Assembly: GCA_002839285.1 (NCBI GenBank)
Contig: PGXT01000015.1
Span: 1-51,749 of the forward strand
Reading direction: 5' to 3'
DNA from: Spirochaetae bacterium HGW-Spirochaetae-5
Lineage (GTDB): Bacteria; Spirochaetota; UBA4802; UBA5550
Length of the DNA stretch: 51,749 nucleotides
Each line of letters starts with the position of its first letter. The stretch's first letter is position 1. The notes under the pieces were generated by a model, which saw only the letters and a program-made list of their open reading frames with translations, searched no databases and was not told the origin of the DNA. Shown here piece by piece: positions 45,258-51,749 of this stretch. The translations under genes and the position numbers were made by a program.

Positions 45258-46615
45258 TCCGGGGATTCATTTTCGATCAGAGAGTCTATATGGAGTATAG
45301 ACTTTCTGATCAGATAAAAAACAAAAACAGCATTTAAACCGTCAGATATTGGTGCGGAAATCCATACTCCGTTCAGGCCGAATATAAGTGGCAGGAACCA
45401 TAGCAGCGGAAGGAGGAACAGCACCTGACGTGTAAGGGTCATCATAGTTGCCAGATAGACTTTCCCTGTGGACTGGAAATAATTGCTCGCTACCACCTGG
45501 AATCCCACTGCCGGGAGCATCAGCATAAAAATTCTCATGGCAGGAACACCTTTAACAATCAATTCGCTGTTATTGTTGAACACAAGGATTATCCAGTAGG
45601 GGAAAATCTCTCCTATAATAAATGCAGTAACTGAAAGTATTGTGGCATACTTAATGGTGAGCATTAAGGTCTCTTTTACTCTTTTGTAATTCCCGGCACT
45701 GAAGTTATACCCCAGAATAGGCTGTGCCGCCATATTGATTGCTATTATAGACATTATGAAAAGTGTTGCCACACTGTTGATAATTCCCATAACTGCAACG
45801 GAGATATCACCTCCGTATTTAATCAGCTGAGTGTTGAATACACCCTGCACCACACTATTTGCAATCTGCATAATAAATGGTGCCATACCTGAGGCTACAA
45901 TTCCCGTTACAATTAATCTGTCCGGGACCATGTTCCTGAGATGAAGACGTATTACAGATTTTTTTCCTCTGAAATGAGCTATTACATAAGCGGCCAGAAC
46001 AAATTGAGCAATTACGGTACCGAGTGCCGCTCCCTTCACACCCATGCCGAAACCGAATATAAAAATTGCATCGAGAATTATATTAATTGAGATGCTGATC
46101 AGCATGGAATACATGGCAATTTTAGCATTACCCTCAGACCTGATTGAGGAATTCAATCCGTAGCCGGTAACGGCAAATATTGTTCCCAGGAGTATTATAT
46201 CTAGGTAGTCGTTGGCGTAGCCGAAGGTTTCCATTGTCGCTCCGAATGATTTAAGGAGCGGAACTTTAATTATAAATCCGGCAATGGTTAGCAGTATAGA
46301 TACTGAAATCATCAGCGTAAGGGCATTCCCGAGTATTTTTTCGGCTTTATCTTTATCTCTTTTCCCCAGCGCTATTGAGGTCATTATTCCCGATCCGATA
46401 CCGAAGAGCATACCGAATCCCATAATTATTATCATTATGGGGAAAACAACTGTAAGTCCTGAAAGAGCTGCATGACCCACACCCTGGCCGATAAATATCC
46501 GTCCTATTATATTATAGAGAGCGCTTGTAATTACCGCAATAAAAGCAGGGATAAAATAACTTAGAAGAAGAGCACCGATATCCTTTCCTGCGAGATCTCT
46601 TGTCTGTTTAACCAT
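45254..46615 (-). CDS. MATE-family efflux transporter
   Basis: A 453-residue membrane protein with about twelve hydrophobic segments in two homologous halves. The N-terminal half shows LLSYFIPAFIAVITSALYNI, GHAALSGLTVVFPIM and GIGSGIMTSIALGKRDK, the typical MATE/NorM-DinF landmarks; the second half repeats them (AVMGIINSVATLF, AAQPILGYNFSAGNYKRVK). It probably exports cationic compounds in exchange for Na+ or H+. It appears monocistronic and is convergent with the CoA-transferase/GNAT gene. Confidence 0.93.
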   Translation of the reverse strand: MVKQTRDLAGKDIGALLLSYFIPAFIAVITSALYNIIGRIFIGQGVGHAALSGLTVVFPIMIIIMGFGMLFGIGSGIMTSIALGKRDKDKAEKILGNALTLMISVSILLTIAGFIIKVPLLKSFGATMETFGYANDYLDIILLGTIFAVTGYGLNSSIRSEGNAKIAMYSMLISISINIILDAIFIFGFGMGVKGAALGTVIAQFVLAAYVIAHFRGKKSVIRLHLRNMVPDRLIVTGIVASGMAPFIMQIANSVVQGVFNTQLIKYGGDISVAVMGIINSVATLFIMSIIAINMAAQPILGYNFSAGNYKRVKETLMLTIKYATILSVTAFIIGEIFPYWIILVFNNNSELIVKGVPAMRIFMLMLPAVGFQVVASNYFQSTGKVYLATMMTLTRQVLFLLPLLWFLPLIFGLNGVWISAPISDGLNAVFVFYLIRKSILHIDSLIENESPD

Positions 46616-47198
46616 ATATACCTTTTGAGGTGTGAACCTCTAATATTGTCAAAGGTTAAAACTACGAAGATTTTATTCAATTAAATAAATTAAATTGTAT
46701 TTTTTTCAGTACTGATTTCTTAACTTAATGTTGTTGTAAATGTTCTTATGTTCCCGCTGCTGCAAGGATATAAAATCGTCACTAGTGCTTAGACCGGATG
46801 ATTTCTCATTAAATAGTTCTTTATATAATACCGAAAAATCTCCCGGCTACTTCGGCAGGGTCAGCACATCGCTCTCGGCCACCCTCTTTAATAAAGAGGG
46901 TTTAGACTTCCGGAATTTCATAACCACCTTTTTCAAAGGGGGATGTTGAGCGAAACGAGACGGGGGGATTTCAGGTTTATGGCTGATAAATTATTGATTC
47001 AAAACCACAAGGTCAAAGCATAAGTTTATGAATTCTTACTCAACTTTTAAATGTTCAGATCTTTATTTTCTTGATTTTTTATTGTTATAAGTAGTCATAT
47101 GATTGTAACAGATTTAAGCGGATTTGATCTTTATTAAGAAGCAGTAATTATTGAACTAACACATATTTCTGGGCCATTTCAATTTAAGGAATAAATAC
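46616..47198. other. 583-base intergenic region
   Basis: The space between the divergent MATE and exbB genes carries no convincing gene; a 69-codon frame at 46740 has no ribosome site and crosses the repeats. It contains a perfect hairpin at 46881-46901 and a G/C-rich repeat-like block at 46921-46972 (caccttttt/aaaggggg, then gagcgaaacgagacgggggg), which has the look of a dispersed intergenic repeat. Confidence 0.5.
46881..46901. terminator. Perfect 10-bp hairpin
   Basis: accctcttta and taaagagggt are complementary around a single central base, so the real loop will open at the AT core. It is followed by ttagac, not a long T run, so it may be a repeat-derived hairpin rather than a working terminator. 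Confidence 0.4.
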
Positions 47199-47822
47199 AT
47201 GATCAGTACAACTTTAATTTTTAAAGGGGGATTTATTATGATCCCCATTATTCTGGGGTCGATAATAGCTCTTGCGATTGTAATTAACAGAATTAATTAT
47301 TTTTTATCCATAAAGATGGATGTTGATTCATTCATTGATAAAATACATTCTCTGGTAAGAGCGGATAAAATTGATCAGGCTGTTAATGAATGTTCCGGCG
47401 TTAAGCATCCCATCGGTAAAGTCTTTCGTGCCGGGCTTGAAAATATTCACAAAGACCGTACAGGTATTGAACGGAGTATGGAGAGATCCGGAACGGTGGA
47501 GATTGCCGATGCAGAGAAGTATATGCTGCTCCTTGTTATTATAATAGGCGTGGAGCCTATGCTGGGGTTTCTGGGAACTATTATAGGTCTTATCAATTCT
47601 TTCATGGCATGGGAAAAATTTGCAGCTTCGGTTACAGTAGATTTTCTTGCGGGGGGGATTTATCAGGCGATGATTACTACTGCAGGCGGGCTCATGGTTG
47701 CGATTCCATATTACATTATATACCATGTAATGGTCGGCAGAATTAATAGACTCGCCCGTGAATTGAATCATCAGGGTGAGGAGCTTCTGGATCTGATTCA
47801 GGATACACGGAAGGCCGGTTAA
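47199..47822 (+). CDS. ExbB/TolQ/MotA-family proton-channel protein
   Basis: A 207-residue inner-membrane protein with three hydrophobic segments (about 9-30, 107-130, 155-180). The second and third carry the ExbB/TolQ signature: VEPMLGFLGTIIGLINSF and IYQAMITTAGGLMVAIPYY. Such proteins form a pentamer around an ExbD dimer and use the proton gradient to drive outer-membrane transport or envelope constriction. exbD-like gene follows without a gap. No TonB, TolA or receptor gene is adjacent, so the driven partner is unknown. Confidence 0.92.
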   Translation: MISTTLIFKGGFIMIPIILGSIIALAIVINRINYFLSIKMDVDSFIDKIHSLVRADKIDQAVNECSGVKHPIGKVFRAGLENIHKDRTGIERSMERSGTVEIADAEKYMLLLVIIIGVEPMLGFLGTIIGLINSFMAWEKFAASVTVDFLAGGIYQAMITTAGGLMVAIPYYIIYHVMVGRINRLARELNHQGEELLDLIQDTRKAG

Positions 47823-48260
47823 ATGAAAATTACACCATCCACTAAACTTCTTGTATCGCTGGAATCTGCGGCACTGACTGATATTATTATGAATCTGTTT
47901 ATATTCTTTTTTATCAGTTTCAGTCTTCTTTATACTTTCAATCAGCATAAACAGTCTGATATAAAGGTAAATCTTCCAAAAGGGACAACTGATATGGAGC
48001 AGTTTAAGGGGCCTGTCATTGTCAGTATTACAAAGGAGAATATTGTGTACTTTAATTCAGAGAAGATTGAATTAAAGGACCTTACTTCACATTTAACAAA
48101 GAATATTGAAAGGACAATGGCTGACGGACTGGTCATTAAATCAGATAAAGATGCTTCGGTCGATACTCTTGTAAAAGTTCTTGATACATCAAAAGCCGCG
48201 GGGATAAATAAGCTTGGAATTTCTATTGAAGTTCCGAAAAATCCCGGGGGGCTTCAATAG
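47823..48260 (+). CDS. ExbD/TolR-family energy-transducing protein
   Basis: A 145-residue protein with a short cytoplasmic N-terminus, one membrane segment (about 19-40) beginning with the functionally essential Asp (ALTDIIMNLFIFFFISF), and a periplasmic TolR/ExbD domain (VNLPKGTT, VSITKENIVYFNSEKIELKD, LVIKSDKDASVDTLVKVLD). It starts immediately after the exbB stop and forms a two-gene operon with it. The stem of the downstream terminator overlaps the last codons. Confidence 0.92.
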   Translation: MKITPSTKLLVSLESAALTDIIMNLFIFFFISFSLLYTFNQHKQSDIKVNLPKGTTDMEQFKGPVIVSITKENIVYFNSEKIELKDLTSHLTKNIERTMADGLVIKSDKDASVDTLVKVLDTSKAAGINKLGISIEVPKNPGGLQ

Positions 48261-48285
48261 AGACAACCCCCGGGATTTTCTTTTT
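48238..48285 (+). terminator. Strong rho-independent terminator after exbD
   Basis: A perfect 13-bp stem, aaaatcccggggg (48238-48250) and cccccgggatttt (48267-48279), with a 16-base loop that includes the exbD stop codon, is followed by cttttttg. It is the clearest intrinsic terminator in the window. Confidence 0.9.
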
Positions 48286-48313
48286 TGTAATATTTAAAAA
48301 TACCGTGGAGGTC

Positions 48314-50488
48314 TTATTTGCTGAATACTCTGTCAAGAAAAGCAATCATTTCATCAGCTACCTCTTTTAACTCTTTCCCTCTGACAATGCCATGCCGGTC
48401 CGATTTGATCTTAATCAGCTCCTTGATTGGAGAACTGATTTTTGAAAATATTTCATCGGCACTTTGCGGGTTAACTACCGGGTCCCCTGTTGCCTGGATA
48501 ATCAGCGCGGGTATCGTAACCTTCGAAAGATTACTCTCGACATGTTTCATCAGTTTCCCGAGTTCATAGGTTCCGTTAATGGGATTTCTGGAATAATTTA
48601 TGTCGGGATTTTCAGGGACATTCGGAACAAATTCCATTTTACCTTTTTCAATCTTAAACTTTTTCAGTATAGTATTGAAAAAACTTACAGCTCCTGTAAA
48701 TGAAGCTCTTATATCCTGAAGTCGCAGCGGTGCGCTGATAGAAATCAGAGCTTTCAGTTTAGGCCCTTTCTGGACTGCCTGAAGCAGAGCCAGTCCCGCA
48801 CCGGTGGAAAACCCTGCTATTGCAAATTCGCTTACACTGTTTTTCATTACAACGTAGCCCCTGTTCACGGATTCATTCCAGTCCTGCCATCTCCGTCCGG
48901 AGAGATCTTCCGGCGTTGTGCCATGGCCGCGAAGGCGTACTCCATAGACCGAGTAGCCTGCTTTATAAATCTTATCGGCGAGCAGCTTTACTTCTTTCGG
49001 TGCTGCCATGTAGCCGTGAACAAGTATAACCCCTTTAGTACTGAAAATATTATGAAGAAAAAAAGGTTCACCCACCGATTCAGGTTTTGAAACCCCTTCT
49101 CTATAAAACTTGTTGTAATCCTCTTCAAATAGCTTCTGATCAAGTTTAAGAAATGTATCTCTGATTTTAATTTTTACAAGCCATGGAGTCATAAACATTA
49201 TACGCCGGAGTATTGTTGTAAGTTCAGATAACGGTTCAATTTCATTTTTTAAAACTTCAATGAAGTTATCTTTCCGGACTATATGAAAATTGTAAAGCAG
49301 GGCAAATTTCCCCATATTTTTTATAATCTTGTCACCTTTGATCTCAACAAGGTTATTCTTAACAGCCTCTTCCATGAAGCTGTCATATTTTTCATGGAAA
49401 ACATCCGAACCGATATTATTTCTTTTAATCAAAGTGGAGTGGAGTGAGTATTTTTTAAGTTTTTTAACTCTCTCCAGGGCCAGAGAGGCTCTGTTTTTAA
49501 AGTCATAATCACTTATGGAGTTTTTGGGATAGTTTGCAAGTATATATGCAAAGATGTGATCATGATTTACAGTTGTCATTCTGTAAATTGAATCCATATA
49601 GTCCTGCATAACTTTAATACTGAGTCTATTTATATAATCGCTATCGCCGATCTCTCCGAAGCATGTCTCCTGTCTGCATGAAAATATATTTTTTATTATT
49701 GATGTTCTGTTCACATAGTCGGACATTTTCAGCGCTTTGCCGAAATTGATATCAATGTCTACACCCTTTGTAAGCATTGTTCCTTCAATTTCAAGCTCTT
49801 CAGCAACCCGGCCGGTTGTTTCTCCTGTGAATTTTTCCACCATTTTTTTTATGAAATTATTTCTGGCCCGTATGGGGTAGTATGTGATATTTACCGGAAC
49901 AATATATGTCGATCCGGTAAGTATACTGCTCATATCCTCTTTATTAAAATCATATACAGCTTTAATCATGTCTATATCTTCAAAGCGTTTTTTGTCATAA
50001 AGTTTTTTTATGACCTGTCTGTATATTTCCACCTGAATTGCAATTTTAGCTGCACCGGTATGCGGAGGTCTCCTTATGCCTGTATTATAAACAAGAAATT
50101 TACCCTTCTCGACCAGTTTTTTATCTTTTATCATCTGCCCTTCGGGAAATATTATTACATTTGTTTTTCCGGTTAGCAGGGCATTTGCCAGTATTTTATC
50201 TCTCTGAGGATCTTTGGTAGAAACTGCCCCCATTTTATGAAGTATAGACTCGAGTTTTCCCTTAAAAAAAGAGGAATCAGCAAGTGAAAGGGAATGCTGG
50301 TTTGTATATTTATGAATAACATAGGGGAGAAAAGCTGTTTCCATTCGTGTAAAATGGTTTACAACAAAAAGTATATGGTTGGCGGGGATATTTTCAACCC
50401 CGTGAACTCTTATATCTGCCTCCGATGCTTTGAATACAGCGTCAAGAGTCAGTCTTGCCGCACTCAGCATAAATTTTGAAAGGGGCAT
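48314..50488 (-). CDS. PlsC-type acyltransferase fused to alpha/beta hydrolase
   Basis: A 724-residue protein. ATG 50488 is chosen because ggagg lies six bases upstream; the TTG two codons earlier is inside this spacing. Residues about 15-260 are a glycerolipid-acyltransferase domain: VNHFTRMETAF (H-x4-E where H-x4-D is usual) and IIFPEGQM. A helical region spans about 290-470. Residues about 490-724 are an alpha/beta hydrolase: GVILVHGYMAAP (oxyanion strand), nucleophile Ser in AGFSTGAGLA, acidic residue in QATGDPVV and His in SDRHGIV. A protein that both makes and cleaves lipid esters, or hydrolyses an acyl-thioester to supply acyl groups, is conceivable; the substrates are unknown. Confidence 0.88.
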   Translation of the reverse strand: MPLSKFMLSAARLTLDAVFKASEADIRVHGVENIPANHILFVVNHFTRMETAFLPYVIHKYTNQHSLSLADSSFFKGKLESILHKMGAVSTKDPQRDKILANALLTGKTNVIIFPEGQMIKDKKLVEKGKFLVYNTGIRRPPHTGAAKIAIQVEIYRQVIKKLYDKKRFEDIDMIKAVYDFNKEDMSSILTGSTYIVPVNITYYPIRARNNFIKKMVEKFTGETTGRVAEELEIEGTMLTKGVDIDINFGKALKMSDYVNRTSIIKNIFSCRQETCFGEIGDSDYINRLSIKVMQDYMDSIYRMTTVNHDHIFAYILANYPKNSISDYDFKNRASLALERVKKLKKYSLHSTLIKRNNIGSDVFHEKYDSFMEEAVKNNLVEIKGDKIIKNMGKFALLYNFHIVRKDNFIEVLKNEIEPLSELTTILRRIMFMTPWLVKIKIRDTFLKLDQKLFEEDYNKFYREGVSKPESVGEPFFLHNIFSTKGVILVHGYMAAPKEVKLLADKIYKAGYSVYGVRLRGHGTTPEDLSGRRWQDWNESVNRGYVVMKNSVSEFAIAGFSTGAGLALLQAVQKGPKLKALISISAPLRLQDIRASFTGAVSFFNTILKKFKIEKGKMEFVPNVPENPDINYSRNPINGTYELGKLMKHVESNLSKVTIPALIIQATGDPVVNPQSADEIFSKISSPIKELIKIKSDRHGIVRGKELKEVADEMIAFLDRVFSK

Positions 50489-50509
50489 GTGCAACCTCCG
50501 GGTAATTAA

Positions 50510-50926
50510 TCAGTAATTATTATTAAAATAGTCTTCTATAATTTTCTTATGATCAAAAGCCATATTTTCAGGAATTTCATTTTCTGAAAAAACAGCCGCT
50601 TCTGCAGCATCGTCTCTTCCTTCCGGTTTACCCGATGCGGATGCTATAAACACCGTTGAAATCGTGTGATGCCGCGGATCCCGCGCCGGATCGGAATAAG
50701 TATGAAACTGGCGGATCAGTTTAATCTGCAGAGCGGTCTCCTCTTCCGCCTCACGCACGGCAGCCTCTTCAAGGCTTTCCCCATAGTCGACAAACCCTCC
50801 CGGGATAGCCCAGCCAAGGGGGGGATTCTTCCTTTTGATTAAAACGATCCCTTTTTTTTCATTGTTATCAATTTCGATTATAATATCGACTGTTGGAAAT
50901 GGATTTCTGAATGTTTTATCAGTCAT
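50510..50926 (-). CDS. NUDIX hydrolase
   Basis: A 138-residue NUDIX protein. The Nudix box is [20 protein letters not shown] followed by ETAL (G-x5-E-x7-REU-x-EE, with Ala where the final Gly is usual). The LGWAIPGG lead-in and the [16 protein letters not shown] segment are typical of ADP-ribose or other nucleoside-diphosphate-derivative pyrophosphatases. It precedes the acyltransferase/hydrolase gene on the same strand with 21 bases between, so they may form an operon. Confidence 0.93.
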   Translation of the reverse strand: MTDKTFRNPFPTVDIIIEIDNNEKKGIVLIKRKNPPLGWAIPGGFVDYGESLEEAAVREAEEETALQIKLIRQFHTYSDPARDPRHHTISTVFIASASGKPEGRDDAAEAAVFSENEIPENMAFDHKKIIEDYFNNNY

Positions 50927-51321
50927 AAAAGATCCTCTTAAATTAATATTAATATGAATATTTTATATAAGCAAGCAATTAATATTAAAGGATGTATCGC
51001 TGAGGAGATTTAATACGGTAGTAAATTATTTTCGGGGGTGCATATGCGGAGCGCTGTGTCTCTAAAAATAAACTGCTATCATTTAATACTTTGGATATGA
51101 TATATAAAACATATTGACTAAATTTAATATATCCATGAATAATTGAACAACCGTACAATATAAAGACAGCAATAGAGAGTGATGATTTGAGTGTAATGTT
51201 TTAAATCCCGGAGTGAAAGAGATCTCAAGGCTTTTTCTGCAGAGAATATATTTACACCTGTTTTAAGCAGTTACATCATATCCGGTCATCATCTTCAAAA
51301 ATCAAGTTAAGGAGTTATGCA
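50927..51321. other. 395-base intergenic region
   Basis: AT-rich divergent space between the NUDIX and SDR genes. It contains the family B copy at 51026-51071. No gene was seen. aaggag lies just before the SDR start. Confidence 0.5.
51026..51071. mobile_element. MITE-like element, family B, copy 3 (degenerate)
   Basis: ttattttcggggg begins the element as in copies 1 and 2. The interior gcatatgcggagcgctgtg parallels copy 2, and the right end taaaaataa is an imperfect match to the left end. aaactgc follows, comparable to aagctgc after copy 2. Confidence 0.55.
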
Positions 51322-51749
51322 ATGAAAGTTAAGGATATGTTTGATCTCTCGGGTAAAGTTGCAATTATAACCGGGGGCGGAAGAGGGATTGGCGAGTTTA
51401 TGGCTGAAGGCCTGGCAGAGGCCGGTGCGGATATTGTTCTTGCTTCGAGAAAAGTTGAAACCTGTGAAGCAACAGGTAAGAGACTTGCAGAGGCCAATGG
51501 TGTAAAATACCTTGCGGTAAAGTGTGATCTCGGGAAAGAAGAGGATATTCAGAATCTTGTTGATTCTGCTATGAAAAAGTTCGGCAGAGTTGATATTCTG
51601 ATTAACAATTCAGGTGTTACCTGGGGAGCTCCGACTCTTGAATTCCCCATCGAGGGGTGGGATAAGATATTTAATGTAAATGTTCGTGGGGTGTGGATTC
51701 TTACTCAGAAAATTGCAAATATAATGAAAGACAGCGGCGGCGGGAAAAT
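51322..51749 (+). CDS. Short-chain dehydrogenase/reductase, 5' part
   Basis: The first 142 residues of a classical SDR oxidoreductase, cut by the window end. The NAD(P)-binding motif is ITGGGRGIG (TGxxxGxG), followed by CDLGKEED and the NNSG motif in ILINNSGVTWG; the catalytic Ser-Tyr-Lys lies beyond the window. The acidic/Arg pattern after beta2 (LASRKVE) is compatible with NADP use. The start has aaggag 8 bases upstream. The substrate cannot be inferred. Confidence 0.93.
   Translation, partial: MKVKDMFDLSGKVAIITGGGRGIGEFMAEGLAEAGADIVLASRKVETCEATGKRLAEANGVKYLAVKCDLGKEEDIQNLVDSAMKKFGRVDILINNSGVTWGAPTLEFPIEGWDKIFNVNVRGVWILTQKIANIMKDSGGGK

Noticed and set aside
46740-46949. 69-codon ORF in the exbB upstream region
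   Set aside because: No ribosome site, and it crosses the hairpin and repeat-like block; coding is unlikely.
47328-47948. 206-codon minus-strand ORF opposite exbB/exbD
   Set aside because: Antisense shadow of two conserved genes; composition is not protein-like.

Overview
The window is chromosomal DNA of a moderately AT-rich, diderm bacterium. An outer membrane is implied by an MCE/MlaD lipid-transport protein, an ExbB/ExbD pair, several lipoproteins and signal-peptide proteins, and a 1,884-residue predicted outer-membrane protein. The run ispE, tRNA-Gln, glmU (nucleotidyltransferase domain only), prs, rplY, pth, together with a SpoIIE-type phosphatase, a chemoreceptor and an HDOD protein, suggests Spirochaetota. 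This is an inference from gene content and order; no rRNA or other marker is present to settle it.

Layout. 1-2275: end of a hydrogenase maturation operon (hypF, hypA, hypB), with hypF frameshifted. 2276-6937: a repeat-rich stretch holding a GNAT acetyltransferase, a secreted transglutaminase-like protein, a 32-residue basic protein and cutA. 6950-10473: mlaD-like gene, radA and a membrane-anchored M23 peptidase. 10549-16203: the giant SprA-like protein. 16193-19523 (minus): a 7TM/GAF/PP2C phosphatase overlapping a DHH phosphoesterase. 19632-23822: the ispE-to-pth housekeeping cluster. 24257-30549: a secreted protein, then a compact minus-strand envelope operon (MBL hydrolase, secreted protein, lytic transglycosylase, FecR-like, HEAT lipoprotein). 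30945-36325: an ATPase-HDOD fusion, the nickel-pincer cofactor genes larE-larB-larC (larE truncated) and a YitT-family protein. 36326-40758: a chemoreceptor and a disrupted RND/MMPL transporter. 40899-46615: a secreted protein, lexA, a CoA-transferase/GNAT fusion and a MATE transporter. 47199-51749: exbB-exbD with a strong terminator, an acyltransferase/hydrolase fusion, a NUDIX hydrolase and the start of an SDR gene.

Three themes stand out. First, three loci look recently damaged: hypF has an exact 13-bp tandem duplication, larE lacks its PP-loop, and the RND gene is split near its middle. Two of these belong to nickel-cofactor pathways. Second, ispE and glmU have no ATG, GTG or TTG available for a full-length product and appear to start on ATT/ATA/ATC codons. 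Third, at least three families of short dispersed hairpin or MITE-like repeats fill the intergenic spaces. Several proteins keep a family fold but lose signature catalytic residues (Pth, the CoA-transferase domain, the transglutaminase-like domain). I saw no CRISPR array, rRNA, complete insertion sequence or prophage.
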